Assembly (NCBI GenBank): GCA_012269545.1
Contig: JAAXKB010000048.1
Location: 38,765 to 102,764 of the forward strand
DNA length: 64,000 bases
Reading direction: 5' to 3'
From: Gammaproteobacteria bacterium
Lineage (GTDB): Bacteria; Pseudomonadota; Gammaproteobacteria; Pseudomonadales; Azotimanducaceae
Positions 1 through 9,410 of this stretch are shown piece by piece. The notes under the pieces are model-generated. The model had not been told where the DNA came from and did no database searches. It was given only the letters and a program-made list of their open reading frames with translations. Positions within the stretch are counted from its first letter, which is position 1. Every line of letters begins with the position of its first letter. The position numbers and the translations under genes were made by a program.

Positions 1-714
1 ATGGGTTATGCAGAGAACTTCCTGCACATGATGTTCGCGACTCCCTGTGAGGAATATGCCGTTAGCCCTACGCTTGCGAAGGCGATGGACCGTATCTTCC
101 TGCTGCACGCAGATCATGAGCAAAATGCATCAACCTCTACCGTGCGACTGGCTGGATCCACGGGCGCCAACCCATTTGCAAGCGTTGCCGCAGGCATCGC
201 GGCTCTGTGGGGGCCCTCGCACGGAGGAGCAAACGAAGCCGTGCTTACCATGCTGGAAGAAATTGGCAGCGTTGATAACATTCCCGAGTACGTCAGACGT
301 GCCAAGGACAAGGACGACCCCTTCCGCATCATGGGCTTTGGTCACCGGGTTTATAAAAACTACGACCCTCGCGCCAAGGTCATGCAACAGACCTGTCATG
401 AGGTATTGGAAGAGCTGGGTGTGCAAGATGACCCCGTACTGGCAATGGCGCGAGAACTCGAGCGCATTGCGCTGGAGGACGAGTACTTTGTTGAAAAACG
501 TCTGTATCCGAATGTGGACTTCTATTCGGGCATCATCTTAAAAGCCATTGGTATTCCAGTAGAAATGTTCACCGTTATCTTCGCGACCGGCCGCACACCC
601 GGCTGGATTGCACACTGGTGTGAGATGATCGGCAGCAGCTACAAAATCGGCCGGCCGCGCCAGCTTTATACCGGCAGCGCGAAAAGGGACTTCGTCGAAG
701 TAGCCGACCGCTGA
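1..714 (+). CDS. gltA: Citrate synthase, C-terminal part (5' end outside window)
   Basis: Type II citrate synthase condenses acetyl-CoA and oxaloacetate to citrate, the entry step of the TCA cycle, in the cytoplasm. The visible 237 residues match the C-terminal half of the family, which is about 428 residues long. Active-site signatures are all present: LHADHEQN (His36 and His39 of the fragment), GPSHGG (His74, equivalent to E. coli His264), GFGHRVYKN (His115, equivalent to His305), NVDFYSG (Asp173, equivalent to Asp362) and GRTPGW (Arg198). The ATG at base 1 lies inside the gene: the N-terminal domain is missing and the reading frame must continue to the left. The gene ends in TGA and is followed by a hairpin and a convergent gene. 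Confidence 0.97.
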   Translation: MGYAENFLHMMFATPCEEYAVSPTLAKAMDRIFLLHADHEQNASTSTVRLAGSTGANPFASVAAGIAALWGPSHGGANEAVLTMLEEIGSVDNIPEYVRRAKDKDDPFRIMGFGHRVYKNYDPRAKVMQQTCHEVLEELGVQDDPVLAMARELERIALEDEYFVEKRLYPNVDFYSGIILKAIGIPVEMFTVIFATGRTPGWIAHWCEMIGSSYKIGRPRQLYTGSAKRDFVEVADR

Positions 715-754
715 GTCGCTAAGCCGCGAGTAGCAAAACAGTAGAAAGAACCAC

Positions 755-782
755 TTCTAGCGCGCCGAGCGCCGCGCTAGAA
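755..782. terminator. Hairpin between convergent genes
   Basis: A perfect 10-bp inverted repeat (TTCTAGCGCG / CGCGCTAGAA, arms 755-764 and 773-782) encloses an 8-base loop. It sits between the gltA stop and the end of the convergent dehydrogenase gene, so it could terminate transcription in both directions. No T-tract follows it, so a role as an intrinsic terminator is only likely. Confidence 0.5.
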
Positions 783-796
783 CGATTCGGCAAGAT

Positions 797-1687
797 CTAC
801 TTGAGCCGTTTTAGCAAACTGGACGTATCCCAGCGACCACCGCCCAAGGCTTGTACATCCCCGTAAAATTGATCGACCAGCGCGGTTACAGGCAGTCGGG
901 CGTCAAGCTGCTTTGCAGCGTCCAAGGCAATGCTTAGATCCTTACGCATCCAATCCACTGCAAAACCAAATTCGTACTCATCCCGAGCCATCGTTTGCGC
1001 TCTGTTATTCATCTGCCAGCTTTGGGCCGCGCCTTGTGAAATCACATCGACAACGGCGTCTACATCCAAGCCTGCCTGCTGAGCGAAATGCACCCCTTCA
1101 CTCAACCCCTGCAAAACGCCTGCGATACAAATTTGATTGACCATCTTCGTGAGTTGGCCCGCTCCGACTCCGCCCATCAGGGCATGCTTTTTCGCGAAAC
1201 AATCAAAGTAGGGTTTTGCTCGCCGATAATCCGCATCGCTTCCGCCTGCCATCACCGTAAGCACGCCATTTTCAGCCCCAGCCTGACCGCCTGACACCGG
1301 CGCGTCCAAAAACCCAACAGATTGCTCGGCGCAAGCAGTGCCCACCCGTTCAGCCAGAGCTTTCGACGCTGTCGTGTGATCGACAAGGAGGGAGCCGGGG
1401 ATCATGCCGGCTAGGGCTCCTTCATCGTCCAGCACCACTTGCGCGACGTCGTTATCGTTGCCAACACAAACAAACACCACATCCGCCTGAGCCGCTGCCT
1501 CCTTGGGTGTCGATGCAACAGAGCATTGCCCTGCGCTGCCCTGATGCTGATCCAACCACTGAGTTGCTCTTGCGGTATTGCGATTAAATACCGTGGTTGA
1601 ACTGGCATGCTTAGCCAAATGACCGGCCATGGGATAGCCCATCACTCCCAGTCCAATGAAGGCGACGCGACCGATGTGTTCTGACAT
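797..1687 (-). CDS. NAD(P)-dependent beta-hydroxyacid dehydrogenase (3-hydroxyisobutyrate dehydrogenase family)
   Basis: This 296-residue protein belongs to the 6-phosphogluconate/3-hydroxyisobutyrate dehydrogenase family (HIBADH, GarR and GlxR type), which oxidises beta-hydroxyacids to semialdehydes with NAD(P). The N-terminal Rossmann motif GLGVMG is at residues 13-18. The substrate loop DAPVSGG follows near residue 130, and the catalytic lysine is in GQLTKMVNQ near residue 180. Length is normal for the family. The start ATG (1687) has GAGAGA just upstream. It is convergent with gltA and divergent from selA, and no valine-degradation genes are visible nearby. The substrate could be 3-hydroxyisobutyrate, tartronate semialdehyde or another beta-hydroxyacid; sequence alone does not decide. 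Confidence 0.88.
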   Translation of the reverse strand: MSEHIGRVAFIGLGVMGYPMAGHLAKHASSTTVFNRNTARATQWLDQHQGSAGQCSVASTPKEAAAQADVVFVCVGNDNDVAQVVLDDEGALAGMIPGSLLVDHTTASKALAERVGTACAEQSVGFLDAPVSGGQAGAENGVLTVMAGGSDADYRRAKPYFDCFAKKHALMGGVGAGQLTKMVNQICIAGVLQGLSEGVHFAQQAGLDVDAVVDVISQGAAQSWQMNNRAQTMARDEYEFGFAVDWMRKDLSIALDAAKQLDARLPVTALVDQFYGDVQALGGGRWDTSSLLKRLK

Positions 1688-1923
1688 GTTTCTCTCTCAA
1701 CGGTTAATTCAGCAAAATTCACAAGTAGACCGAGGTCTCGCGCTATGATGCCAAGAGAACTCACGGGAGCACAAAGCCTTCTGCAAACATTCCTGCTTTC
1801 GTGCAAGCGAGGCGATCACAGAAATTTTGTCTCGCAACCTGCGCGGCCCTTGGCTATAACACTGCCTCTTTGCGTCCAAGTTTTCGAAACAGTATGTTAA
1901 GACGACTTGATACTAGGAACGTC

Positions 1924-3282
1924 ATGCCAACACTTCGCGACCTGCCAGCCATCGAAACACTGATGCAAAGTGATTCCATCTCGCCGCTGATCAAAATTCA
2001 CGGCGCGCACGTAATCAAGGATCGTTTAAGGGATCTGCAAAGCGCCATGCGTCAGACACGAAGCATACCTGAGTGGGCGGCAGAACCATTGGGTTACTCA
2101 AAAGAGCTCGAAAGAACGCTAGTGAAAACCGACTTCGTACCCGTTTTCAATCTGACCGGCACAATCATTCATACGAATTTAGGTCGCGCCCTCCTCAGCA
2201 AAGAGTTGTGGAACGACATAGAACCCTTGGTCACGCGCCCGATGAATCTGGAGTACGATCTGGTGAAAGGCTCTCGCGGCCAGCGAGACACCGCCGTCGA
2301 AGAGCGTCTGTGCGAGCTCATGCGCTGCGAAGCGGTCACCATTGTGAACAACAATGCGGCCGCTTTAATGCTGGTGCTAAACACCTTCGGTTTGAACGCA
2401 GAAGTGGCTGTCTCGCGCGGCGAACTGGTCGAGATCGGCGGCAGCTTCAGACTGCCGGAACTGATGAGCCGCGCTGGTTGTCGCCTATTAGAGGTTGGCA
2501 CTACCAATCGTACCCGCTTAGATGATTTTGCCGCGGAGATTGATCGCGCCTCCATGCTGCTAAAAGTTCACCCAAGCAACTATCATATTGAGGGATTCAC
2601 TGAGTCCGTCCAAGCGCCGGAATTGGCGACCCTCGCGACCGCCCACAACATTCCCAGTTGTGTCGATCTGGGCAGCGGCAGCTTAGTTGACTTGAGCCAG
2701 TGGGGCTTGCCCAAAGAGCCAACGCCCCAAAGCGTACTGGAGCAAGGCGTAGACCTCGTCACCTTCAGCGGAGACAAGCTTTTAGGCGCAGTACAGTGCG
2801 GAATCATTGCAGGCAAAAAACCGTTAATCGAACAAATACGAAAAAATCCGATGAAACGGGCACTGCGGGTGGATAAGGTCACCCTGGCGATCCTCAACGC
2901 CACGCTCAAGCTGTACAACGATCCTGCAGAACTGCCGAAACATCTGCCGCTACTGAAAACACTCACGTTGTCGACAACGACCCTTACTGCTAGGGCGGAA
3001 GACATGATTGCAAATCTGCCCGCCGAGCTAACAGGTGAGGTGGTAAGCAGCCAAGCCCAGATAGGCAGTGGTGCGTTGCCAGATCAAACCATTGCAAGCG
3101 TCGCCGTCGGCCTAACGCATCAATCGCTGAGCGCACAAAGACTGGTCGATGGGCTCAGAACTGCGCGGCCGCCTATCGTAGGTCGCGTTAAAGACGACCT
3201 GGTGCTTTTGGACATGCGCGGCGCGGATCCAATGGACGAATTAATTCAGGCCTTGCAAGACGTCGAATTGGGAACTGCGTGA
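1924..3282 (+). CDS. selA: L-seryl-tRNA(Sec) selenium transferase
   Basis: SelA is a PLP enzyme that converts seryl-tRNA(Sec) to selenocysteyl-tRNA(Sec) using selenophosphate. The 452-residue protein shows the family hallmarks: INLTGT-like NLTGTIIHTNLGRAL (about 76-90), VSRGELVEIGG (about 163-173), VGTTNRT, DLGSGSLVDLS (about 248-258) and the PLP lysine in FSGDKLLG (Lys285). The frame stays open upstream to a GTG at 1801. The ATG at 1924 is preferred because AGGA lies 5 bases before it and the N-terminus (MPTLRDLPAIE) matches SelA. Four bases separate its stop from selB, so the two are surely one operon. The tRNA they serve lies at 8147-8239. Confidence 0.96.
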   Translation: MPTLRDLPAIETLMQSDSISPLIKIHGAHVIKDRLRDLQSAMRQTRSIPEWAAEPLGYSKELERTLVKTDFVPVFNLTGTIIHTNLGRALLSKELWNDIEPLVTRPMNLEYDLVKGSRGQRDTAVEERLCELMRCEAVTIVNNNAAALMLVLNTFGLNAEVAVSRGELVEIGGSFRLPELMSRAGCRLLEVGTTNRTRLDDFAAEIDRASMLLKVHPSNYHIEGFTESVQAPELATLATAHNIPSCVDLGSGSLVDLSQWGLPKEPTPQSVLEQGVDLVTFSGDKLLGAVQCGIIAGKKPLIEQIRKNPMKRALRVDKVTLAILNATLKLYNDPAELPKHLPLLKTLTLSTTTLTARAEDMIANLPAELTGEVVSSQAQIGSGALPDQTIASVAVGLTHQSLSAQRLVDGLRTARPPIVGRVKDDLVLLDMRGADPMDELIQALQDVELGTA

Positions 3283-3286
3283 TCAC

Positions 3287-5137
3287 ATGATCATCACTTT
3301 GGCAGGCCACGTAGACCATGGCAAAACAACACTGGTACGAGCACTCACAGGCGTTGACACGGACCGCCTAACCGAAGAAAAAGCCCGCGGATTGACCATC
3401 GACTTAGGATTCGCCTACACCGAGCACCTCGGCTTCGTCGATGTACCCGGACACCAAAAATTTATTCACAACATGGTTGCCGGCGTGGCATCACATCAGC
3501 ACGCCCTGCTGGTTATTGCTGCAGACGATGGGCCAATGCCGCAAACCACCGAGCACTTAGAGATACTGTCCTTGCTCGGTATCGCTAAAGGGACCATTGC
3601 GCTCACCAAGTGTGATTTGGTTAGCAGTCAGCGCCTGAGCGCGTGTCGCGAGGAAATCGTGAAACTCACGCGTAACACCTTTCTGCAGGAAGCATCGATT
3701 TTCGAGACCAGTGCCCAAGACTCGGCGGGGTATGAGGCGTTAACACACCATTTGCAAGAGACTGCTGCCGCTGAGGAAACCTTGGTCGATGAATCATCGT
3801 TTCGCTTGGCCATCGATCGTGCCTTTACGGTAAAGGGAGCTGGAGTCGTCGTTACCGGCACCGTACACTGCGGCAGCATCGCAGTAGATCAGCAAGTAAC
3901 CCACTTCCCCAGCGGCAAAACCTTGCGAGTGCGATCCATTCGGGCGCAAGACCAAACGGTGGATCGCGCTTATTCGGGTAATCGCTGCGCACTAAATCTG
4001 GTGGGAACATCGTTGGATGAGCTTAAGCGCGGGGATTGGATTACCGCCAATCAAGCCGTGGGCAATCGTTCTGTCACCATCAGACTGAATAAAGCCGAGA
4101 GTTTCCCTAGGAGCTTAAAGCACTGGATGCCCGTGCACGTCTACCACGCCACCAGCCACAGCACCGCGCGGCTGGCAATCTTCACTGACGCTCCCGACGG
4201 CGAAGTCTGGGCGGAAGTTGTTTGCGATGACGCCCTAGCCTGCTATCGCGGCGATCGCATCGTGCTGCGTGATCATGCTCTAGACGCCACGCTGGGCGGT
4301 GGAGAGGTGCTCTTCGTGCGCCCGGAGCAGGCGAAAAGGCGAAATACTCACGAACATCAGACTTTAATTGCAGCCTATGCCGCACCCTCCCTCGCACAAA
4401 GTTTCACCGCACTTATGGCTGCTGGTGAATTGCGGTTAGAACAGTTCAGACATATCTGGAATGTGCCTGAGACACGTTTGGATGTTCTCAAACAACAACA
4501 AAACCTCGTGTCTCTTGATGACGTTGTGGTCAGCGAGAGTCAGTGGCAAAACCTAAAAGACGCGTGTTTGAAAGAGATCGCTGCCGCGAACCCACAGGAA
4601 GCTTTGGATGGACAGCCCGCACTGCAGATAAACGATCTGGTCAACATACCCCGCGGGCTTCGGCACCCAATACTCAACGCCCTGTTAAGAAGCGGTGAAA
4701 TTGAGCAGAAAGCAGGCCTTTATTTGCTGCCCAATCAGCAACCATCAATGGCACCGCAGCTGGCTGCACTATGGACGGCACTGGAACCTCTGCTGGATCA
4801 CCTCCAGGCCCCAAGTTCCGGCGATTTAGCCAAGCAGTTAAACCTGCCGCTGCCGACATTGGAAAAGCAGATGATCGCATTAGCGAAAACACAGCGGCTC
4901 ACGCACGTTGCGGCCCATCGGTTTTATCTTCCTAGGCGCTTGTTAGAGGTAGCGCATAAGGTCCAATCCATAGCAGACGACAGTTCGGACGGGACACTGT
5001 CCGTGAAGACCTTTCGCGACCAAACAGGCATCGGCCGCAACGTGGCAATTGAGGTGTTAGAGTATTTTGATGGCCGTGGATTTACCAAAAGGCAGGGCAA
5101 CGAACGCGTGATTTTACGGGCATTTGACAAGTGTTAG
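3287..5137 (+). CDS. selB: Selenocysteine-specific translation elongation factor
   Basis: SelB brings selenocysteyl-tRNA(Sec) to the ribosome at UGA codons next to a SECIS hairpin. The 616 residues begin with an EF-Tu-like GTPase domain: G1 loop GHVDHGKT (7-14), DVPGHQ (52-57, G3) and TKCD (107-110, G4). Beta-barrel domains follow, then a C-terminal region of winged-helix repeats that binds SECIS RNA. Length matches E. coli SelB (614). It lies 4 bases after selA. No selenoprotein gene was recognised in the window, so its client proteins lie elsewhere. Confidence 0.96.
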   Translation: MIITLAGHVDHGKTTLVRALTGVDTDRLTEEKARGLTIDLGFAYTEHLGFVDVPGHQKFIHNMVAGVASHQHALLVIAADDGPMPQTTEHLEILSLLGIAKGTIALTKCDLVSSQRLSACREEIVKLTRNTFLQEASIFETSAQDSAGYEALTHHLQETAAAEETLVDESSFRLAIDRAFTVKGAGVVVTGTVHCGSIAVDQQVTHFPSGKTLRVRSIRAQDQTVDRAYSGNRCALNLVGTSLDELKRGDWITANQAVGNRSVTIRLNKAESFPRSLKHWMPVHVYHATSHSTARLAIFTDAPDGEVWAEVVCDDALACYRGDRIVLRDHALDATLGGGEVLFVRPEQAKRRNTHEHQTLIAAYAAPSLAQSFTALMAAGELRLEQFRHIWNVPETRLDVLKQQQNLVSLDDVVVSESQWQNLKDACLKEIAAANPQEALDGQPALQINDLVNIPRGLRHPILNALLRSGEIEQKAGLYLLPNQQPSMAPQLAALWTALEPLLDHLQAPSSGDLAKQLNLPLPTLEKQMIALAKTQRLTHVAAHRFYLPRRLLEVAHKVQSIADDSSDGTLSVKTFRDQTGIGRNVAIEVLEYFDGRGFTKRQGNERVILRAFDKC

Positions 5138-5186
5138 GCGAGGCATGGTGCGCCTAGGTGCGCCTAGTCGTTACTCGCGCTTGTTC

Positions 5187-5417
5187 TTAGCCGTTACGAC
5201 GAGACCCAGACCCCAATTTCTCATAAGTCGGGTCCACCGAAGCCTCAGGGCGACCGCTAAGCAGCACCTCGATACCTGAATCAATCGAAGTGTCTTTGGC
5301 GCGCTGGGTGGCTGCTTCAAAAGCCTGCTCCACTTGCTTAATCGCAAGTGACTTATCGCTCGACGCGCGCTGCATGTTGGCGGTGTTGAGAGGGCCTAAG
5401 GCGACACTGTCGGCCAT
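5187..5417 (-). CDS. Small hypothetical protein
   Basis: A 76-residue, soluble-looking protein. The start ATG at 5417 has GGAAG 4 bases upstream; an extra in-frame upstream start at 5444 lacks such a site. The middle (LAIKQVEQAFEAATQRAKD) is predicted amphipathic helix, and the tail is polar and ends in basic and glycine residues. No signal peptide, membrane segment or known catalytic motif is visible. It faces selB tail-to-tail. The family is not recognised; ribosome-site placement and helix pattern suggest a real gene. Confidence 0.55.
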   Translation of the reverse strand: MADSVALGPLNTANMQRASSDKSLAIKQVEQAFEAATQRAKDTSIDSGIEVLLSGRPEASVDPTYEKLGSGSRRNG

Positions 5418-5596
5418 ATATCTTCCAGATCCTGTACGAGACACGGCAGTCTACACCCCCTTCGACTCCGATTAAACTTTTTTTGCAGCCTCCAAATACG
5501 CTACAAACCCTTCTTTGCGCGCTTCACTGTGCGCGCTCCACTGTGTCGTTTACTGTCCTTGTTAGGGCGAATAGAAGGAATCTCCCCTTACCGGCC

Positions 5597-7111
5597 ATGA
5601 CGCATCCAACGAAAAACCAAGAGCGCGAGTCCCTTCACCCGACTGTTTTATTCGTTAGATCGCGCCAACGACTTGGCAAGGTACCTCTCAGGGTCAAGCT
5701 GCTTCAAGGGTTTGGAACGATTCCGGGACAGCATAAAGACTGGGCCTTCAACACTCTCCTGCTGCTCTACTATTCGCAAATTTTAGGACTGTCCGCCACC
5801 GTTGCGGCCTTCGCGTTGGCCCTGTCATTGGTCATTGACGCAGTCTCAGACCCGCTGGTCGGCGGTCTGTCGGACAACTTTCGTTCGAGCCTGGGCAGGC
5901 GACACGCCTTCATGCTTGCCTCGATCCTGCCTACGGGACTGTCGGTCTATGGGCTGTTTCAACCGCCACAGGATCTGAACCAAACGCTACTCGCGGCATG
6001 GATGATAACGTTCACAGTACTCACGCGGTTGTCATTTACCTTCTTCTCCGTACCTTACGCCGCCATGGCTGCAGAATTGTCCGAGCACTATGAAGAACGA
6101 ACCACCATCATGACCTACCGGATTGCCCTCGGTTGGTTGGTTGGCGTGATCTTCATTTTCTGCATGTATTCTCTGATGTTCACGGACAGCCCTGAACACT
6201 CGAATGGTTTGCTTGATCCACGCCATTATGCCGGTTTTGGTCTGCTGCTAAGTATTCTCATGATGGGCTGGATGAGCGTCACTACACTGGGCACACTCAA
6301 CCAGGTGCCTTACCTGCCTCAGCCTACGAAAGGCCTTCCTCCTGTTCGCTTGGCGTCACTGCTCAAGCAAACCTTAAGCGCCCTGCATAACCGAAATTTT
6401 CGATTGTTATTTTTAGCAACCCTATTGAGCGCAGCCATAACCGGCACTGGACAGGTATTTGATATCTACATGAACCTGTATTTCTGGCAGTTTGGCACCG
6501 ACGACATACGCTGGTTCAGCTTCGCGCTACTCGGCGCTGTCCTGGCTTTCGTCAGCGTCGGCCCCTTACAGAAACTCTTGGAAAAACATCAAATCATGAT
6601 TTATGCCATGACAATGCTTATGGTCATGGCCATGCTCAAAGTCAGCCTGCGGTTTTTACAGATCTGGCCGGACAACGGAGCACCAAACCTTCTGCCAATA
6701 CTCGTCGCTCACGCGAGCATCATGGCCTATGGCGGATCGCTTGTATTGATCATGTTCGCCTCCATGGTCGCAGACATTGTTGATGAGCAAGAGCATCTCA
6801 CTGACATGCGTCAAGAAGGCACATTTTCAGCCGGCGTGTCTCTAGCAGGCAAAAGCACGACAGGACTCGGGCTGATCATTGGCGGCCTGCTACTTGACTG
6901 GGTGATTGCCATACCTGTAGGAGCAACCCCTGAAGCAATACCTGCAGACGTTGTTATCCGATTGGGCGTGGTGGACGGCCTGCTCGTGCCAGCCTTTTAC
7001 CTCATCCCCATTTTACTGATACGCAACTACAGGCTCGATCGTCACCAACTAAGCCGACTGCAGCACAACATCCGACGACGCAGGCATCCTGCGCTGGATC
7101 ACGACGCTTGA
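5597..7111 (+). CDS. GPH-family (MFS_2) sugar/cation symporter-like transporter
   Basis: A roughly 504-residue inner-membrane transporter of the glycoside-pentoside-hexuronide:cation symporter family (MelB relatives). The family signature appears near the N-terminus: DAVSDPLVGGLSDN, then LGRRHAF in the first cytoplasmic loop. About twelve hydrophobic segments follow, and a basic tail (IRRRRHP) ends the protein. The ATG at 5597 is chosen because the transporter fold begins soon after; the frame is open to 5483, and AAGGAA lies rather far upstream, so the start is uncertain. The last 13 bases overlap the convergent COQ4-like gene. Two more genes of this family lie at 14270 and 16938. The substrate is unknown. 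Confidence 0.85.
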   Translation: MTHPTKNQERESLHPTVLFVRSRQRLGKVPLRVKLLQGFGTIPGQHKDWAFNTLLLLYYSQILGLSATVAAFALALSLVIDAVSDPLVGGLSDNFRSSLGRRHAFMLASILPTGLSVYGLFQPPQDLNQTLLAAWMITFTVLTRLSFTFFSVPYAAMAAELSEHYEERTTIMTYRIALGWLVGVIFIFCMYSLMFTDSPEHSNGLLDPRHYAGFGLLLSILMMGWMSVTTLGTLNQVPYLPQPTKGLPPVRLASLLKQTLSALHNRNFRLLFLATLLSAAITGTGQVFDIYMNLYFWQFGTDDIRWFSFALLGAVLAFVSVGPLQKLLEKHQIMIYAMTMLMVMAMLKVSLRFLQIWPDNGAPNLLPILVAHASIMAYGGSLVLIMFASMVADIVDEQEHLTDMRQEGTFSAGVSLAGKSTTGLGLIIGGLLLDWVIAIPVGATPEAIPADVVIRLGVVDGLLVPAFYLIPILLIRNYRLDRHQLSRLQHNIRRRRHPALDHDA

Positions 7112-8043
7112 CTGAGTTGCTCCAGCAAGTCTGCAGGAAAACTCCCGGCAAATGGTGCGATTCCATGCTTGGCACGAACCTCGTCGATGTTCATATGCCA
7201 GTCTTGCTCCCATTCGATAGCCATGAACTTGGGTGCCTCACAGCCGTGAACCCACGCCTCTGAAAGGTTCTGCAAAAGTAATACGAACCCCTGAGGCTGG
7301 CGCAAATAACTCATCGTACAAACCGTGCTCAAAAACATGGCAGAGTAATTGTGTCCGAACTGGGCCAACTGGAATGCCGAAATCGCCATTTCGTGCAAAC
7401 TGGTGGTTTCATAACCCGCCACTAGGTGCCAGGTATCGTGCATCTGCAAAATACGTGTGTTCAGATAACCCAAGGCTGGGCTCAAATCAGACAGGCCAAT
7501 GGCATCACGATCCAGCACTTCTGGATCGAAACCATTATCCACCCACATGCTTAGTAGGTTTCTGGCCAGACTTCCATCTGGGTAATCATTCAGTTCTGTT
7601 AGCGAAATCATGGGCGGGAGCGATTTTGCTTCCGCTTTTCCCGTACCTGAGTGGGCGAGCGCAGCATCTTCACTTAGCGCCGCATAGCCCTCATCAAGCG
7701 CCGCATTCAAAGCCGCAACAGCCACAGTAATAGATGTAGCGTCGTAACCCGCCTCAGGACCCACCAAGGTTTCTTCAAACTGCGTCCAAAAACGATCTGG
7801 CAGCTCTACGCTCGCAGACTTAACGCTTGGACAAGGAGCCTGTTGACCAAGCTGAGTACGACAAATTGTGTCAAACACTAAGGGGATTGCGGCCGGTGCA
7901 CTGAAAGACGCCCAGATCATCGCGCCGCACAGTGTCGCCTGATCGGCGACAATGCCCTTGCGTGCCCCGGCTACACTGGCAGCTACCGTTTGGAGGTTTG
8001 GGCGAAGGGTTTTGCCTCTAAGTTCGCCGAGATCGATCGACAT
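7099..8043 (-). CDS. COQ4-family ubiquinone-biosynthesis-like protein
   Basis: COQ4 proteins are needed for ubiquinone synthesis in eukaryotes and some bacteria. This 314-residue protein carries the diagnostic HDxxH-x11-E metal motif: His202, Asp203, His206 (HDTWH) and Glu218. The C-terminal two-thirds has the helical COQ4 fold pattern. The start at 8043 is chosen because AAGGAG lies 9 bases upstream; the alternative ATG at 8049 is too close to it. A longer frame to 8424 exists but runs through the tRNA-Sec gene and is not credible. The protein has a longer N-terminal part than typical COQ4 proteins, and no ubi genes lie nearby, so the exact role is inferred. Confidence 0.78.
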   Translation of the reverse strand: MSIDLGELRGKTLRPNLQTVAASVAGARKGIVADQATLCGAMIWASFSAPAAIPLVFDTICRTQLGQQAPCPSVKSASVELPDRFWTQFEETLVGPEAGYDATSITVAVAALNAALDEGYAALSEDAALAHSGTGKAEAKSLPPMISLTELNDYPDGSLARNLLSMWVDNGFDPEVLDRDAIGLSDLSPALGYLNTRILQMHDTWHLVAGYETTSLHEMAISAFQLAQFGHNYSAMFLSTVCTMSYLRQPQGFVLLLQNLSEAWVHGCEAPKFMAIEWEQDWHMNIDEVRAKHGIAPFAGSFPADLLEQLSQAS

Positions 8044-8146
8044 CGTCATACACTCCTTGACTTTGTTTTCTGAGAGTATATCCAAAACTCTAGGCAAGAC
8101 AGATTTGCGCTGGTCACAGCAACAAAGCGCACTTACTATTGCCCGC

Positions 8147-8239
8147 GGAAGAGCATCGCTCCCGGTGGGGTGCGCGGCCTTCAAAGCCGTTGAGGCGCGA
8201 CTACGTGCCTGGTGGGTTCGACTCCTACCTCTTCCGCCA
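8147..8239 (+). tRNA. selC: tRNA-Sec (anticodon UCA)
   Basis: A 93-nt selenocysteine tRNA with CCA encoded. It shows a 6-bp D stem (CGCTCC / GGGGTG with the CGGT loop), anticodon TCA at 8181-8183 in the loop CTTCAAA, a long variable arm with 6 pairs (GGCGCG / CGTGCC), the TTCGACT loop and discriminator G before CCA. These features and the opening GGAAGA match E. coli selC. The 3' side is one base shorter than in E. coli: the acceptor pairs for 7 bp (GGAAGAG / CTCTTCC) and the T stem for 5, giving a 12-bp stack instead of 13. SelA and SelB are encoded about 3 kb upstream. Confidence 0.96.
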
Positions 8240-8645
8240 AACAGACCTCCACCACTTTCCGTCAGGATCAAAGGAAACGACTGTTCTACCTTTTTAACAA
8301 ATCGTTTGTTGTTTTGTCCCGCGAACTTTGCCGCACTGACTTGGGGTAGATGGCTGATCAGTGAAAACAGCTTCCGGGCTGGTAACGCAACACAGGTAAG
8401 ATTAATCCTGCCGATGGCCATCAAGGCTACAAGGGGAGTTGGTGTCAGGACAAACGCGAAAAGTTATTATGCGCTTTGCAACTGCAAAGTTATCCACCAT
8501 GGGTTCCTTGAGGACAAACCCGTAAACACTTGCTCTAGCATAATGTTGGATGTCCTTTTTCTGAAGATAAGACGTAGATGGGAAATTTTAGACGCTTGGT
8601 GTTTAGGCTGGTCTTATTAGCCACTGTTACCCGGAATCGGTTTCA
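8240..8645. other. Gene-free stretch after tRNA-Sec
   Basis: No convincing coding sequence is seen in these 406 bases. A short AT-rich hairpin (AACAAA-TCG-TTTGTT) lies about 55 bases beyond the tRNA and could help end its transcript. A palindrome at 8474-8489 is listed separately. The motif AGGACAAAC occurs twice. The rest is presumed to be leader and promoter DNA of the membrane-protein gene at 8646. Confidence 0.5.
8474..8489. promoter_or_regulatory. Palindrome, possible operator
   Basis: CTTTGCA-AC-TGCAAAG is a perfect 7-bp palindrome with a 2-base spacer, about 160 bases upstream of the membrane-protein gene at 8646. Its size and symmetry suit a dimeric repressor. No regulator gene is adjacent, so the role is a guess. 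Confidence 0.3.
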
Positions 8646-9410
8646 ATGACCGAAACGATTCCACTCTCCACCTACATCGACGTTAATTCCTTTACCATCG
8701 TCGTCATCACTTGCGGTATTTTTGCAGCAGCATCTCACCTTTCGGGCAGCACCAAAGCATTTGCGGTTTTGAGAGATATTGGTATCCCCTTGGGTTTGTT
8801 TGGAGCCCTAGCTGGCGCGTTCGGGGTATCGCTGAATCTCACCGACTATGCTCAGGTGTACAGCTACACGGCGCTGATGCTTATCACTGCTCTGTATGGG
8901 GGAATCATTTCTGGCATTGGAATTTTCGTCGCCGGACAACAACCAACGGAGAATTTGGTTCCACACTCGCCCATGGCTATTTACTGTACAACCTGTGTGG
9001 TGTCGGCTATCTGTCTTTGGGCCATGAATTCTTCGGCAGGGATCGGGCCTTACGTGTCTCCTATTTTACTCGGGATCTTTACCGCCGTTTTCGCACTGGC
9101 GCTGGCAACCAGAAAGAAGGCCATCGCAGCAACAATAGCTGACGCCGCTTTTTTTTCTTCCATGCTCTGCGTATTCGTCGGGCTGATCGCTCGTTTCTCT
9201 GATTTTGTGCAACTGGGCGTTAAGATTTCAATGGGAGGCTTGGTGATTGGCCTACTGCTGTATATCGCAGCACTTTGCGTGTCCTATGGCAGCGGCGGAC
9301 AAGCAGAAATAAACGGTCAGAGGCAGAATTGGCACTGGTTAGAACTCACCGGTTTTTTGATCTTTATGTACTTTGCACCAGAGACCCTGCGAGAGGTGTT
9401 GTCCGTGTAG
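8646..9410 (+). CDS. MotA-like multi-spanning membrane protein with internal duplication
   Basis: A 254-residue, very hydrophobic protein with about seven to eight membrane segments. The first half begins with YIDVNSFTIVVITCGIFAA, which resembles the FIDxxSxxIVxxG opening of MotA-type proteins. It continues with a K/R-containing loop and a second hydrophobic pair. The second half (from MNSSAGIGPYVSP, about residue 120) repeats the same layout. The 119-residue protein encoded at 9805 looks like a single copy of this module (WMMDSSAGISAFIDATS). The MotA charged cytoplasmic domain is absent. The start ATG has GGAATCGG upstream. Function is unknown; an ion-channel-like or stator-like role is only a suggestion. 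Confidence 0.75.
   Translation: MTETIPLSTYIDVNSFTIVVITCGIFAAASHLSGSTKAFAVLRDIGIPLGLFGALAGAFGVSLNLTDYAQVYSYTALMLITALYGGIISGIGIFVAGQQPTENLVPHSPMAIYCTTCVVSAICLWAMNSSAGIGPYVSPILLGIFTAVFALALATRKKAIAATIADAAFFSSMLCVFVGLIARFSDFVQLGVKISMGGLVIGLLLYIAALCVSYGSGGQAEINGQRQNWHWLELTGFLIFMYFAPETLREVLSV

Noticed and set aside
5148..5167. Tandem GTGCGCCTAG repeated twice after selB
   Set aside because: Only two 10-base copies; no structure or repeat elsewhere to suggest a function.
7099..8424. 441-codon minus-strand frame starting at 8424
   Set aside because: Its first 127 codons run through the tRNA-Sec gene and lack a ribosome site; the ATG at 8043 with AAGGAG is the real start.
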